The position numbers and the translations under genes were made by a program. The notes under the pieces were generated by a model, which saw nothing but the letters and a program-made list of their open reading frames with translations, was not told where the DNA came from and ran no database searches. Shown here piece after piece: positions 26,261 to 34,777 of a DNA stretch of 64,000 nt. This DNA is from Roseimicrobium sp. ORNL1 (GTDB taxonomy: Bacteria; Verrucomicrobiota; Verrucomicrobiia; Verrucomicrobiales; Verrucomicrobiaceae), in the NCBI RefSeq assembly GCF_011044495.1, contig NZ_CP049143.1, positions 2,418,001 to 2,482,000 on the forward strand, given 5' to 3'. Positions within the stretch are counted from its first letter, which is position 1. Each line of letters opens with the position of its first letter.

Positions 26261-26305
26261 CGGTTGTGAACAGTAAACGTGGGCAGGGTGTTGCGTCGCG
26301 TGCAT

Positions 26306-26391
26306 CGGCCCTGGGAGCGCTGGCCTCTGGCCGGCGTGTTGCTCGCGGAATGCAAGAATACGCCGGCCGGAGGCCAGCGCTCCCAGGGCTG
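26306..26391. repeat. Inverted repeat, family 4 (CCTGGGAGCGCTGGCC), terminator-like
   Basis: Arms at 26306-26340 and 26357-26391 are almost perfect reverse complements, giving a ~35-bp stem. It sits between two converging genes (ends at 26260 and 26413) and could stop transcription from both sides. The same arm sequence brackets the gene at 43724-44137. Confidence 0.75.
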
Positions 26392-26412
26392 CAATGACTT
26401 GATGAGCCTCTT

Positions 26413-27357
26413 TTACTTTTTCAAATGCTTGTCAAAAAACTCCACCACCATGGGGCGGAGATCTTTTTGCACGGGCTGGAGATGGAAGGTGTGCGGGGCG
26501 CCTTCGATGATTTCGAGGTGATGTTCGATGCCGAGTTTCTGAAGCGCAGCAGCGAGGGTTTCTGACTGGCTCAAGGGCACGGTGGCGTCGGCGGTGCCGT
26601 GGAGGATGAGTATGGGTGGATCCTCCTTGTCGAGATGCGTGAGGACGGAGAATTGCTTGTAGAGTGCCGGGTCTTCTTTGCGGGACTTGCGCAGGGCGGC
26701 GACGTCCTTCCAGTTCTCCAGGTCGGCGGGGCCGTAGAGGTCCACGGCACAGCGCACCTTCGTTGAGAATTCGCCATAGGGACCGGCGGGATCGAGGTCG
26801 GGGCCGGTGACGGCGACCATGGTGGCGAGGTGTCCACCGGCGGAGCCGCCGATGGTGCCGATGTTGTCTGCATCGAGCTTGAGGCGTTCGGCATTTTTGC
26901 GAAGCCAGCGCACGGCGGTCTTGCAGTCGTGGAGGTTTTGCGGCCACACGACATTCTTGCTGTCCTTGTCCGCGAGCACGTAGTCGATGCTCATGCATAC
27001 ATAACCATGCAGCGCGAGGGTGGTGCCGATGTTCTTCTCACGCGTGGCGTCCTTCACGCCGCCACTCCAGCCGCCGCCGTGGATGATGACGATGCCGGGG
27101 TGCTTCTTGCCAACCACTTTTTCCTTGGGCAGGTAGAGGTCTGCCTTTTCCTTCCGGTCGGGGCCGAGGTAGTCGATGTTGGGTTCGACACGGACATCGG
27201 GGGATGCGGTGACGAGGTAGCTAGACGAGCGTGGTGGGACAAGAAGGGATTTTCCTTCCGTTTGGGAAGGTGGGCGCTCAGTCTGCGCGGGAAGGGTGTT
27301 CTCAGCACAGAGACCGAGGAGGGAAACGAGCAGGAGTGATGCACCGTGAAATTTCAT
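26413..27357 (-). CDS. Exported alpha/beta hydrolase (BD-FAE/esterase-lipase type)
   Basis: 314 residues from the ATG at 27357 (MKFHGASLLLVSLLGLCAEN, a signal peptide). A longer reading to 27633 passes through repeat copy C and is rejected. IVIHGGGWSGG supplies the oxyanion hole, GGSAGGH the nucleophile Ser, HGTADATVP the Asp and GAPHTF the His. This is the pattern of exported acyl or feruloyl-type esterases that act on polysaccharide side chains or small esters. It is close in type to the C-terminal half of the fusion protein at 40919-43546. Confidence 0.92.
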   Translation of the reverse strand: MKFHGASLLLVSLLGLCAENTLPAQTERPPSQTEGKSLLVPPRSSSYLVTASPDVRVEPNIDYLGPDRKEKADLYLPKEKVVGKKHPGIVIIHGGGWSGGVKDATREKNIGTTLALHGYVCMSIDYVLADKDSKNVVWPQNLHDCKTAVRWLRKNAERLKLDADNIGTIGGSAGGHLATMVAVTGPDLDPAGPYGEFSTKVRCAVDLYGPADLENWKDVAALRKSRKEDPALYKQFSVLTHLDKEDPPILILHGTADATVPLSQSETLAAALQKLGIEHHLEIIEGAPHTFHLQPVQKDLRPMVVEFFDKHLKK

Positions 27358-27425
27358 GAGGTGAGGATAGGAAGTGTTCGTGGAGGAAGCGAGGGTGATT
27401 TGTGTGCGGAATGTGATGAGGAATT

Positions 27426-27620
27426 GTGCGCGAAGCGCCCTGGACTGCGGCAGCCTGCTGCCGCTTTGAAGAGTCCACAGCCTGCTGTGGCGATGGTGAT
27501 ACGCGTTGGTAGTCTCACACTTCCACGAAATAATAGGCGACTTCGTCGCGGTAGGGCGTGCAGCAGGCTGCACTTTAGGAAAGCGGCAGCAGGCTGCTCG
27601 CAGTCCAAGGCCTTCGGCAC
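27426..27620 (-). repeat. Multi-hairpin element, family 1, copy C
   Basis: Core in reverse orientation: CCACAG/CTGTGG first, GCGACttcGTCGC, then GTGCAGcaggCTGCAC. The terminal hairpins are GCGCgaaGCGC and GCCttcGGC. No conserved tail is seen at either end. It occupies most of the divergent promoter region between 27357 and 27719. Confidence 0.85.
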
Positions 27621-27718
27621 CTGAATTTATCATAGAGCAAATTTGGTAACATGCGTGTCACCCACCGCGTTTGCTTTGCTCCCATTCCCTTACTCCTTCC
27701 GCAATCACCACCATCACG

Positions 27719-28777
27719 ATGAACCGCCGCACTTTTCACACGCTTGCTCTCGGCGCGGGAGCTTCTGTTTTCTCGCAGGCCCCAACACTCAGCGGGGCTG
27801 CGGGTGGTGGGAAGCCCATTCGTGCGGGTCAGATTGGGACGAAGCATGCGCATGCGAGTGGTCAGCTCGAAATGCTGCGGGCGTGTGCGGACTATGAAGT
27901 GGTGGGCGTAGTGGAGCCGGATGAGGAACTGCGGAAGAAGGCGGAGAAAGACAAGGCGTATGCCGGGGTGACATGGATGACGGAGGAGCAACTGCTCAAC
28001 ACGCCGGGACTGCAACTGGTGTCCGTGGAAACGGGTGTGGGCGATCTGCTGAACACGGCGGAGAAGGTGGTGAATGCAGGAATGCATCTGCATCTGGACA
28101 AGCCGGCGGGGGAATCCCTGGAGCAGTTCAAGCGCATCCTGGACACGACGACAGCGAAGAAGCGACTCGTGAAGATGGGCTACATGTTCCGCTACAACTC
28201 AGGCTTCGATCTCGCGGTGAAAGCGGTGCGCGAAGGCTGGCTGGGTGACATCTCGGTGATTCATGCGGAGATGAGCAAATTCATGGATGACGAGGGTCGC
28301 GCGGCGATGCTGCCGTACAAAGGTGGCTCGATGTTTGAACTCGGGTGCCATGTCATCGACTCCGTGGTGCGTATCCTTGGCAAGCCGGAGAAAGTCTCGC
28401 CACACATCCAACGCGGGAAGGATGGCTGGGCGGACAACATGCTCGCCGTGCTCGACTATCCCAAGGCGACGGCCACGGTGCGCAGCTCGATGATTGAAGT
28501 ACAGGGCGGCGCGCGACGTCAGTTCGTGGTGTGCGGAAACATGGGCACAGTGGAGATTCTGCAACTGGACGCTCCGACCGTGCGGCTCATGCTGGATCGT
28601 CCGCGCGGCGAATATAAAAAAGGCATCCAGACCGTAAAGGTGCCGAACCTGCCGCGCTATGCCGCGGACTGGGTGGATTTTGCGAAAGCGATTCGCGGAG
28701 AGAAGGCGTGGGAGTTCACGCCGGAGCATGATCTCGCGGTGCAGGAGACGGTGCTGCGGGCCAGTGGGATGATGTGA
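27719..28777 (+). CDS. Tat-exported Gfo/Idh/MocA family oxidoreductase
   Basis: 352 residues from the ATG at 27719. MNRRTFHTLALGAGASVFSQ is a Tat-type signal. The NAD-binding domain (GQIGTKHAHASGQLEMLRAC, VVGVVEPDEEL) is followed by the family C-terminal domain. LHLDKPAGESLEQFKRIL holds the conserved Lys of the EKP-like motif, here DKP. The likely reaction is NAD(P)-dependent oxidation or reduction of a sugar or inositol. Such exported forms are common in Verrucomicrobiota and Planctomycetota. No operon partner follows; the next 700 bp are repeats. Confidence 0.9.
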   Translation: MNRRTFHTLALGAGASVFSQAPTLSGAAGGGKPIRAGQIGTKHAHASGQLEMLRACADYEVVGVVEPDEELRKKAEKDKAYAGVTWMTEEQLLNTPGLQLVSVETGVGDLLNTAEKVVNAGMHLHLDKPAGESLEQFKRILDTTTAKKRLVKMGYMFRYNSGFDLAVKAVREGWLGDISVIHAEMSKFMDDEGRAAMLPYKGGSMFELGCHVIDSVVRILGKPEKVSPHIQRGKDGWADNMLAVLDYPKATATVRSSMIEVQGGARRQFVVCGNMGTVEILQLDAPTVRLMLDRPRGEYKKGIQTVKVPNLPRYAADWVDFAKAIRGEKAWEFTPEHDLAVQETVLRASGMM

Positions 28778-28807
28778 GGTGAGGTGTGGTGCGGGCAGCC
28801 ATGCGGC

Positions 28808-28893
28808 AGCGAATTTGTCGCAAAGCAGCGAAGCTCCATGGAGGTTAGGCGTCTCGCCTGACAGTGGGCGTTAGGCCTCCGGCCTGACGATAG
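28808..28893 (+). repeat. GTTAGGC hairpin-doublet unit 1
   Basis: After CGCAAAGCAGCGAAG come two hairpins, AGGCGtctCGCCT and AGGCCtccGGCCT, joined by GACAGTGGGCGT. Related units lie at 29093 and 29314. Confidence 0.75.
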
Positions 28894-29092
28894 CGGCACG
28901 CTCAACTCGCTCTTCGTGCGGAAGGGATATTTCCGGTTAACCGCAAAGGGGCACAGAGGCAAAGGACGCAAAGGAGTGAGAGGGTTGGCGCTGGGACGGT
29001 GCCACGCGTGTGGACGTGGTGACGTCTCGATGCAGAGGAGGCAGAGACGCGCAGGTCGCGCGAGTGGGTGAAGTTTTGCCCACGGCGGATTT

Positions 29093-29189
29093 CATCGCAA
29101 AGCAGCGAAGCAGCAAAAGCAGCAAAGTATTTCGGAGGTTAGGCCTTCTGGCCTGACAGTGGGCGTTGGGTCTTCTGACCCGACAATAG
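29093..29189 (+). repeat. GTTAGGC hairpin-doublet unit 2
   Basis: The same layout as unit 1 with a longer GCAAAGCAGCGAAGCAGC block. Hairpins are AGGCCttctGGCCT and GGGTCttctGACCC. It forms an inverted pair with unit 3. Confidence 0.75.
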
Positions 29190-29313
29190 AACTCCTACGG
29201 AAGATCCTGCGTTTCTTCGCAGACGCTCCTGCGCTCCTGGCTTCTTCGCTCATCTATAGTGAACCAGTGTCTCTCTTGTCTTGAGATGTTACCTGCGCGA
29301 AGGCGAATTGCTT

Positions 29314-29367
29314 GCTGTCGGGTCAGAAGACCCAACGCCCACTGTCAGGCCGGAAGGCCTAACCTCC
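29314..29367 (-). repeat. GTTAGGC hairpin-doublet unit 3 (inverted)
   Basis: Reverse-complement copy of unit 2 (GGGTCagaaGACCC, then AGGCCggaaGGCCT). Units 2 and 3 could pair over ~55 bp. No gene is seen in 28778-29502; an AACCGCAAAGGGGCACAGAG fragment is at 28939-28958. Confidence 0.75.
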
Positions 29368-29502
29368 AGGCTGCTTTCCTTTGTGCAACGTGACGGATTC
29401 GCCGCGTGCGGTGCTGTCAAGGGCAGGTGTGCCGGAGGGTGCCGGGGCGACATTCGAACTCGACATGCCGCTGTGGCGCTCTATGGATGGCGGCCCATTC
29501 TC

Positions 29503-30771
29503 ATGTCCCAAAGGCAGCCGGCCATCGTCTTCATCTTCATCACGCTCTTTCTCGATATCTTTGGGATTGGTCTCATCATTCCTGTGCTGCCGGGGCTGGT
29601 GGGGGAGATGGTGGGAGGCGATGAGGCGACCAAGTCGCACATGGTGGGCTGGCTGATGGCGCTGTATGCGCTCATGCAGTTCCTCTTTTCCCCGGTGCTC
29701 GGCTCTCTCTCGGACCGCTACGGACGCAGGCCGGTGATTTTGCTCTCGCTGCTGGGCTCGGGCCTGGACTACCTGCTGCTGGCGTGGGCGCCGAACCTGT
29801 GGTGGCTGTTCATCGGCCGCATCGTCGCTGGCATCACCGCGGCAAACTTCAGTGCGGCCAGTGCCTATATTGCAGACATCACGCCACCGGAGAAGCGCGC
29901 GCATGGCTTTGGCCTCATTGGTGCGGCGTTTGGCATTGGCTTCGTCACGGGTCCTGTCGTCGGCGGTCTGGCGAGCAAGTATGGCCCCATGTTTGTGGAG
30001 ATGGATGGGCTGCGGCTGCCCTTCGTCCTGGCGGCGATCGTGACGCTGCTAAATTGCATTTATGGCGTGTTTGTCCTGCCTGAATCTCTCGCTAAAGAAA
30101 ACCGCAAACCCTTCCACTGGGAGAGCGCGCACCCTATCAAGTCCATCAAATCACTGAGCCGCTGGCCGGTGGTGCTGAGCCTTTCCGGGGTGCATTTCCT
30201 GATGAATCTCACCCACAACATCTATCCAAGCCTGTGGGTGATGTATACTGCGAAGCGCTACGGTTGGGATGAACTGGACGTGGCCATCTCGCTGAGTTTT
30301 GTGGGCATCATGGCCGCCATTGTGCAGGCCGGTCTGGCGGGGCGCATCATCGCACGCATTGGAGAGCGGCGCGGACTGCTCCTGGGCTTTGCGCTGATGA
30401 CGTTTGCGATGGTGGGATACGGGCTCGCGCCGAATGGAACGGTCATCTACGTGGTCATGTTCATTGGAGCCCTCAGCGGCATCGCGGGACCTGCGGCACA
30501 ATCGATCATTACGAAGAAAGTGGGGCCGTCGGAGCAGGGTGAAGTCCAGGGCGCGCTGAACAGCGTGGCCAGCATGGCAAGCATTGTGGGCTTTATCCTC
30601 TGGACATGGATGTTCGCGTACAGCGTGGCTCCGGAGAGAACGTTTCCGATGCCCGGCATCTCGTTCCTTGTTGCCGGCTTCCTGACCTTCTGCGCGATGC
30701 TGCTGGGCAGATGGGCGCTGGTAGGGGAGAAGGAAATCGAGAGGCTGGAGCGGGAGGGTGGAGAGGTTTAA
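29503..30771 (+). CDS. MFS transporter, TetA/multidrug-type
   Basis: 422 residues from the ATG at 29503 (MSQRQPAIVFIFITLFLDIF). Upstream in-frame codons run through repeats. Twelve hydrophobic segments are visible. GSLSDRYGRRPVIL is the loop 2-3 MFS signature, FGIGLIIPVLPGLVG the TM1 motif, and GFGIGPVVGG-like GIGFVTGPVVGGLASKYGP the antiporter motif C in TM5. This matches Tet-type drug/H+ antiporters, although the substrate cannot be read from sequence. It converges on the hydrolase gene at 30841, with an inverted repeat across the junction. Confidence 0.92.
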   Translation: MSQRQPAIVFIFITLFLDIFGIGLIIPVLPGLVGEMVGGDEATKSHMVGWLMALYALMQFLFSPVLGSLSDRYGRRPVILLSLLGSGLDYLLLAWAPNLWWLFIGRIVAGITAANFSAASAYIADITPPEKRAHGFGLIGAAFGIGFVTGPVVGGLASKYGPMFVEMDGLRLPFVLAAIVTLLNCIYGVFVLPESLAKENRKPFHWESAHPIKSIKSLSRWPVVLSLSGVHFLMNLTHNIYPSLWVMYTAKRYGWDELDVAISLSFVGIMAAIVQAGLAGRIIARIGERRGLLLGFALMTFAMVGYGLAPNGTVIYVVMFIGALSGIAGPAAQSIITKKVGPSEQGEVQGALNSVASMASIVGFILWTWMFAYSVAPERTFPMPGISFLVAGFLTFCAMLLGRWALVGEKEIERLEREGGEV

Positions 30772-30870
30772 CGCAAAGCAACAAAGCAGCAGAGGATTGC
30801 AGGCTGAGCAGCCGACTCCGTGTGCACTTTCAGAGATTTTTCAGTTCTTTGCTGCTTCGCTGCTTTGCGT
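30770..30870. repeat. GCAAAGCAGCGAAGCAGC inverted repeat across converging gene ends
   Basis: AACGCAAAGCAACAAAGCAG (30770-) and CTGCTTCGCTGCTTTGCGTT (30851-30870) form the arms. The left arm begins in the stop codon of the MFS gene. The right arm lies inside the last codons of the gene at 30841. Confidence 0.75.
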
Positions 30871-31806
30871 TTCTCCAATGGCTCGTTGCAGCCACTCGCG
30901 TGCCGCCTTCCTCTCGGGAATGTCCCGCAGCACCCATTGGTCGGAGTGATTGCGAAAGGGAATGGCGTGGAAGGTGAAGTCGCCTTTCACGCCGGTGGAT
31001 TTCAGATAGTCCTCTGAGGCCTTCGTGCTGCCTTCCTGGGAAAGCCATTGGGGTCTTCCTTTCAAGCGTTGCAACCGCGCCAAAGCGGAGGCGCGGTCGG
31101 CACCGGCGTAGGGCCAGCGGTCGCTCACGCCATCGTAGTGGGAGTGGCAGAAGAAGGCCTTCCACTGCGGAGCCACGGTGTCATCCTGCAGGCCGAGGTA
31201 GTTGCAGCCGATGGCGCCGCGTGAGAAACCGGTGAGGACCACGCGGTCGAGGTCGGCGCCGTATTTCTCCGCCAGCATCTTCAGCGTGGCGGTGGCGTAG
31301 CGATTGGTCTCGGCGACATCGCCCCACCATTTGATGGCGTTGCGCTTTGTGCCCATGCCTTCGGCGTTCTCAATGTAGGGAAGGCAGACCCAGATATAGC
31401 CGTGGCCGGCGGTGAGGCCGAAGCCGAGATTGCTGCCCTGCACGGTGCCCTCGGAGACATCGCCGTATTTGTTCTTGTAGCCGCCGTTGCCGGCGTACTC
31501 GGCGATGACGGGGTACTTCTTGCCTGTTCCTTGTCCCTTTTCGGGCGGGCTCCAGTCGGTGGGGAGGTATAGGGCGTGATGCACCTGGGTGCCCTCCCAG
31601 CCTGGGGTGGTCTGCCGCACCCGCAGACCGGCAGCCGGCGCGGCGTCTTTCATTTCCGGAACGGTGAGATCCGCAGGAATGGTGGTGAGGTCCGGCAAGG
31701 GCGGTGCCTGTGCCTGCCCCAGTGCTTGGGCGTGCGTCAGCCAGATCACGGCGAAAAAGATGAAGCATCCGTGTAGGAGCAAACGGGCGGGGGTGTGCGT
31801 ATTCAT
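30841..31806 (-). CDS. Exported alpha/beta hydrolase (esterase-like)
   Basis: 321 residues with a signal peptide (LLLHGCFIFFAVIWLTHAQA). YPVIAEYAGNGGYKNKYGDV is an unusual oxyanion region, GFSRGAIG the nucleophile elbow with Ser, SHYDG and HSDQWVL give later Asp and His candidates. It looks like a secreted esterase of the PHB depolymerase/dienelactone hydrolase type; the substrate is unknown. The last ten residues (ETQSSEAAKN) and the stop are encoded by the repeat at 30846-30870, so the natural C-terminus has been overwritten by a mobile repeat. Confidence 0.8.
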   Translation of the reverse strand: MNTHTPARLLLHGCFIFFAVIWLTHAQALGQAQAPPLPDLTTIPADLTVPEMKDAAPAAGLRVRQTTPGWEGTQVHHALYLPTDWSPPEKGQGTGKKYPVIAEYAGNGGYKNKYGDVSEGTVQGSNLGFGLTAGHGYIWVCLPYIENAEGMGTKRNAIKWWGDVAETNRYATATLKMLAEKYGADLDRVVLTGFSRGAIGCNYLGLQDDTVAPQWKAFFCHSHYDGVSDRWPYAGADRASALARLQRLKGRPQWLSQEGSTKASEDYLKSTGVKGDFTFHAIPFRNHSDQWVLRDIPERKAAREWLQRAIGETQSSEAAKN

Positions 31807-31935
31807 GAATGCATGGGAGAAGGCAGAGGCATGGCCGGAACGGACGACGACTATAACCTGAACTGGAACAACGCGGGAGATTCCCGTTTGCTTGCGCTTG
31901 GCAGGTGGTCAAAGCCGCGCTACCAAGCGGCGCGC

Positions 31936-32997
31936 ATGATGAAGCTGTCCAGCACTGCTGCGGCCAAAAAAATCCTGGGTCGCCTTGGCACCCTCTTTCT
32001 CGCCCTGGCGGTGTGCAGCTGTGCGGGCAGCGCCCATGAACGGGTCTCCCACGGCACGCTGCGCGCGCTGCAGAACCGTGCGGTGGAAGCCTCCCGCCTG
32101 GGAGTGGACCTGCGTGGTGGCGAGGTGGATGTGCGGGTGGAGCACACCCACGGCGGGCGCTCCACGGTGACGGTGCCGATGATCTGGCACCACGGCCTGC
32201 CTGCCATGAATGGAATGCTGAATGGCAAGCCGGCTCTGATGGTCATGGATACCGGAAGCCAGGGGTGCCTGGTGCTGGATGCTGACACGGCGGTGCGCGC
32301 GAAGGTGGATACGCTGCGGCATTCGCCGGACCGCTTCCGGCTGGAGGGGGCCTTTGGCAGCGAGCCGGCCATCGTGGGCCGGGTGAGGCAGGTGAATATC
32401 GGGCAGTGGAGCATCCAGGGACTGCCGACCCTGATTCGCACGCATCGCAGCCTCACGGGCGGGGGGCTCTGGCGCGAGCGCATTTCGCTGGACATCTGGG
32501 GCATGGCCCTGCTGCACCAGGCCTGCAGTTACCTGACGCTGGATCACAAGCGGGAGCAGATCACCTTTGGCTTCGATGAGAGCTACCAGCCGCAGCGGGG
32601 GAATGCTGTGTGGAAGGTGCCCATCAAGTTTCGCAATGGACTGCCCTATGTGCAGATAGGCAACGGCGAGGCGAAGTGGGAGGCACTGCTGGACTCCGGG
32701 GCGAACTCACCCATGGAGATGACCCGCGAGGTGGCGAAGAGAGCGAACCTGCTGGCCAGCGCGCGCACACTGCCGGGCCAGCGCTTCGGCGTGGGGGTGG
32801 CGAATAGTGGCGAAAATCTCAATACGCTGGAGCGCGTGGTGGTGCCGCGCCTCCACGGCCTGGGACCGACCATGCGTGATGTGCCGGCCTTCCTTGTGGG
32901 GGATGAGCCGAAGGTGGGCTCGGGCCTGCTGGCGAATTACCGGGCGACCATCGACTTCCGCAGGAACCTTCTCTGGCTGGAAGCGCCAAAGCAGTGA
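31936..32997 (+). CDS. Lipoprotein aspartic protease, retropepsin-like
   Basis: 353 residues from the ATG at 31936 (a second ATG follows at 31939). RLGTLFLALAVCSC is a lipoprotein signal with the lipobox Cys at about 27 or 29. Two catalytic-type motifs are present: VMDTGSQGCL near 104 and LLDSGANSPM near 253. The chain thus holds two retropepsin-like halves, as in the aspartyl_protease/gag-asp families of bacteria. It should sit in a membrane facing the periplasm. It is transcribed away from the hydrolase at 30841, and the two genes are separated by 129 bp. Confidence 0.82.
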   Translation: MMKLSSTAAAKKILGRLGTLFLALAVCSCAGSAHERVSHGTLRALQNRAVEASRLGVDLRGGEVDVRVEHTHGGRSTVTVPMIWHHGLPAMNGMLNGKPALMVMDTGSQGCLVLDADTAVRAKVDTLRHSPDRFRLEGAFGSEPAIVGRVRQVNIGQWSIQGLPTLIRTHRSLTGGGLWRERISLDIWGMALLHQACSYLTLDHKREQITFGFDESYQPQRGNAVWKVPIKFRNGLPYVQIGNGEAKWEALLDSGANSPMEMTREVAKRANLLASARTLPGQRFGVGVANSGENLNTLERVVVPRLHGLGPTMRDVPAFLVGDEPKVGSGLLANYRATIDFRRNLLWLEAPKQ

Positions 32998-33099
32998 GTG
33001 GTGGGTGGGTGAGGTGATTTCACAATATAAAGGTGACGAACGCACACTTCTGGTGGAAAGGGCAAGGCGTCATCGCCTCAACTGCTTCGCTTCCCACAC

Positions 33100-34236
33100 A
33101 TGAAGACCATCGCCGCGGTGTTGCATGAGCGCGGGCTGCCCAAGCCCTATGCCACGAGCAAACCACTCGTGATTGAAGAACTGGAACTGGACGGTCCACA
33201 GGAGGGCGAGGTCCTCGTGGAGATGACCGCTGCCGGCCTGTGCCACTCGGACCTCTCCGTGCTGAATGGCACCCGCCTGTGGCCGCTGCCCATTGTCATC
33301 GGCCATGAAGCGTGCGGTATCGTGCGCGAGATTGGCAAGGGCGTGAAGGACCTGCACGAGGGCGAGCATGTGGTCTTCTCCTTCCTGCCGACGTGTGGGC
33401 ACTGTCCCATGTGCGCGAGTGGACGGCCCTCCCTGTGTGAGCCGGGGGTGGTGGCGAATCGTGCGGGCAAACTGATTACTGGAGGTGTGCGCTTCTGGAA
33501 GGGCGGCGCGAGCCGGGTGCATCACCACTCGGGAATCGCGGGGTACTCGCAGTACAGCGTAATCGCACGCGAATCGATTGTGAAGGTGCCGCAGGATATT
33601 CCCGCGGAGACGGCGGTGCTCTTTGGCTGCGCGATCATGACGGGTGTGGGTGCGGTGATCAATACGGCGAAGGTGCCTGCGGGGACCTCCGTGGGTGTCT
33701 TCGGCATGGGTGGCGTGGGTCTCAGTGTGGTGATGGGCGCGCGTGCCGCGGGGGCCTATCCCATCATCGCGGTGGATGTGCTGGATTCGAAGCTGGAACT
33801 CGCGAAGCAATGCGGCGCCACGCATGTGATCAATGCCTCACGCGTGGACCCGGTGCCCGCGGTGCGTGACCTGACGCATGGCGGTGTGGATCACGCGTTT
33901 GAGGCGGTGGGCCAGGTGAAGGTGATCGAGCAGGCCTTTGCCAGTGTGCGGCGTGGTGGTCGTGCGGTGAGCATTGGTCTCACGCATCCGGATAGCAAGA
34001 TCACGCTTCCTGCGCTGGCCTTTGCCGCGGAGGAGAAGGTGCTGATGGGCAGCTACATGGGCTCCTGCGTGCCGCAGCGTGATATCCCCAGGTACATGGA
34101 AATGTACCGCACCGGTGCTCTGCCGGTGGATCTGCTCCGGACGCGTACTATTTCCCTGGAGCAGGTGAATGAGGGATTTGATTTGCTCGACAGCGGAGAG
34201 GTGGCGCGGCAGGTGATCCGGTTTGAGCGGGGGTAG
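33100..34236 (+). CDS. Zinc-dependent alcohol dehydrogenase, class III-like
   Basis: 378 residues. The catalytic zinc is bound by the Cys in AAGLCHSDLS near 47, the GHEACG His near 68 and a later Cys (FGCAIMTGVG). The structural zinc site is CGHCPMCASGRPSLCEPG. The NAD-binding loop is VFGMGGVGLSV near 205. Length and motifs fit medium-chain class III-type alcohol or formaldehyde dehydrogenases, oxidising alcohols or S-hydroxymethyl thiols with NAD+. It is a single gene, not linked with a glutathione or mycothiol gene. The ATG was chosen because the MKTIAAVLHERGLPKPY start matches the family. Confidence 0.92.
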   Translation: MKTIAAVLHERGLPKPYATSKPLVIEELELDGPQEGEVLVEMTAAGLCHSDLSVLNGTRLWPLPIVIGHEACGIVREIGKGVKDLHEGEHVVFSFLPTCGHCPMCASGRPSLCEPGVVANRAGKLITGGVRFWKGGASRVHHHSGIAGYSQYSVIARESIVKVPQDIPAETAVLFGCAIMTGVGAVINTAKVPAGTSVGVFGMGGVGLSVVMGARAAGAYPIIAVDVLDSKLELAKQCGATHVINASRVDPVPAVRDLTHGGVDHAFEAVGQVKVIEQAFASVRRGGRAVSIGLTHPDSKITLPALAFAAEEKVLMGSYMGSCVPQRDIPRYMEMYRTGALPVDLLRTRTISLEQVNEGFDLLDSGEVARQVIRFERG

Positions 34237-34337
34237 GATGGGGTAGCTCGCGTTAGGGCAGCCCGACGAAGGAGGAATCCCTTCGCGAGAGGGTGCTTCA
34301 TTCACGCGGTGGAGAGAAGGCGGGCATCGTCACGTGA

Positions 34338-34460
34338 CTAGCTCCCCTCCGGACGATCCCACTCGATGTACTTCGGCCCGCGCATCGGCCGCCGCGTCGC
34401 GGGGCGATGGCAGAGTCTCTTGAACAGGCGAAACAGCGTCTTCATCTGGAGGTCTTGCAT
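34338..34460 (-). CDS. Possible 40-residue basic peptide
   Basis: Reads MQDLQMKTLFRLFKRLCHRP, then ATRRPMRGPKYIEWDRPEGS and stop. It is strongly basic, with a conserved-looking C-terminus (PKYIEWDRP). The upstream region (34499-34560) is the most AT-rich local stretch and contains the inverted repeat AGTGTTattttgAACACT. No good ribosome binding site is seen. It may be a real small protein or chance. Confidence 0.35.
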   Translation of the reverse strand: MQDLQMKTLFRLFKRLCHRPATRRPMRGPKYIEWDRPEGS

Positions 34461-34583
34461 GGGAAGTAGGTGTGGAGTGCTGTGTGGTAAGGGTGGTGAG
34501 TGTTATTTTGAACACTACGCATTTGTACACATTACGCAAGACTTAAAGATTCGGAATTTTTGTGGCGGGAGGAGCCGGGGCGC

Positions 34584-34737
34584 AAAGGAGCGCGGCCTCT
34601 CCAGGCCGCTGGGTGGCAGACACCTTTGGTTTGGAAGCGAAGATGAAAGTGCCTCTATGGCTTCGGATGCAGTGGCGTCGGACTTCCGACGTCAACAGCG
34701 CGAGCGACCATGCGGCCTGGAAAGGCCGCGCTCCTTT
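34584..34737. repeat. Paired hairpin element, family 5 (AAAGGAGCGCGGCC)
   Basis: Left arm AAAGGAGCGCGGCCTCTCC (34584-) and right arm GGAAAGGCCGCGCTCCTTT (34719-34737) are inverted. An internal GTCGGACTTCCGAC hairpin lies at about 34678-34691. A half copy is at 6245-6290. Confidence 0.75.
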
Positions 34738-34777
34738 CATGATGCTCTGCTCAAGGTGGGCGTGGCTGCTTTGTTGC

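Noticed and set aside
27358-27633. N-terminal extension of the esterase gene (26413)
   Set aside because: The added residues are a translation of repeat copy C, and a good signal peptide starts at 27357.
28808-29367. Repeat units considered as a CRISPR array
   Set aside because: Only three units, unequal spacing, one inverted, and no spacers of constant length or cas genes.
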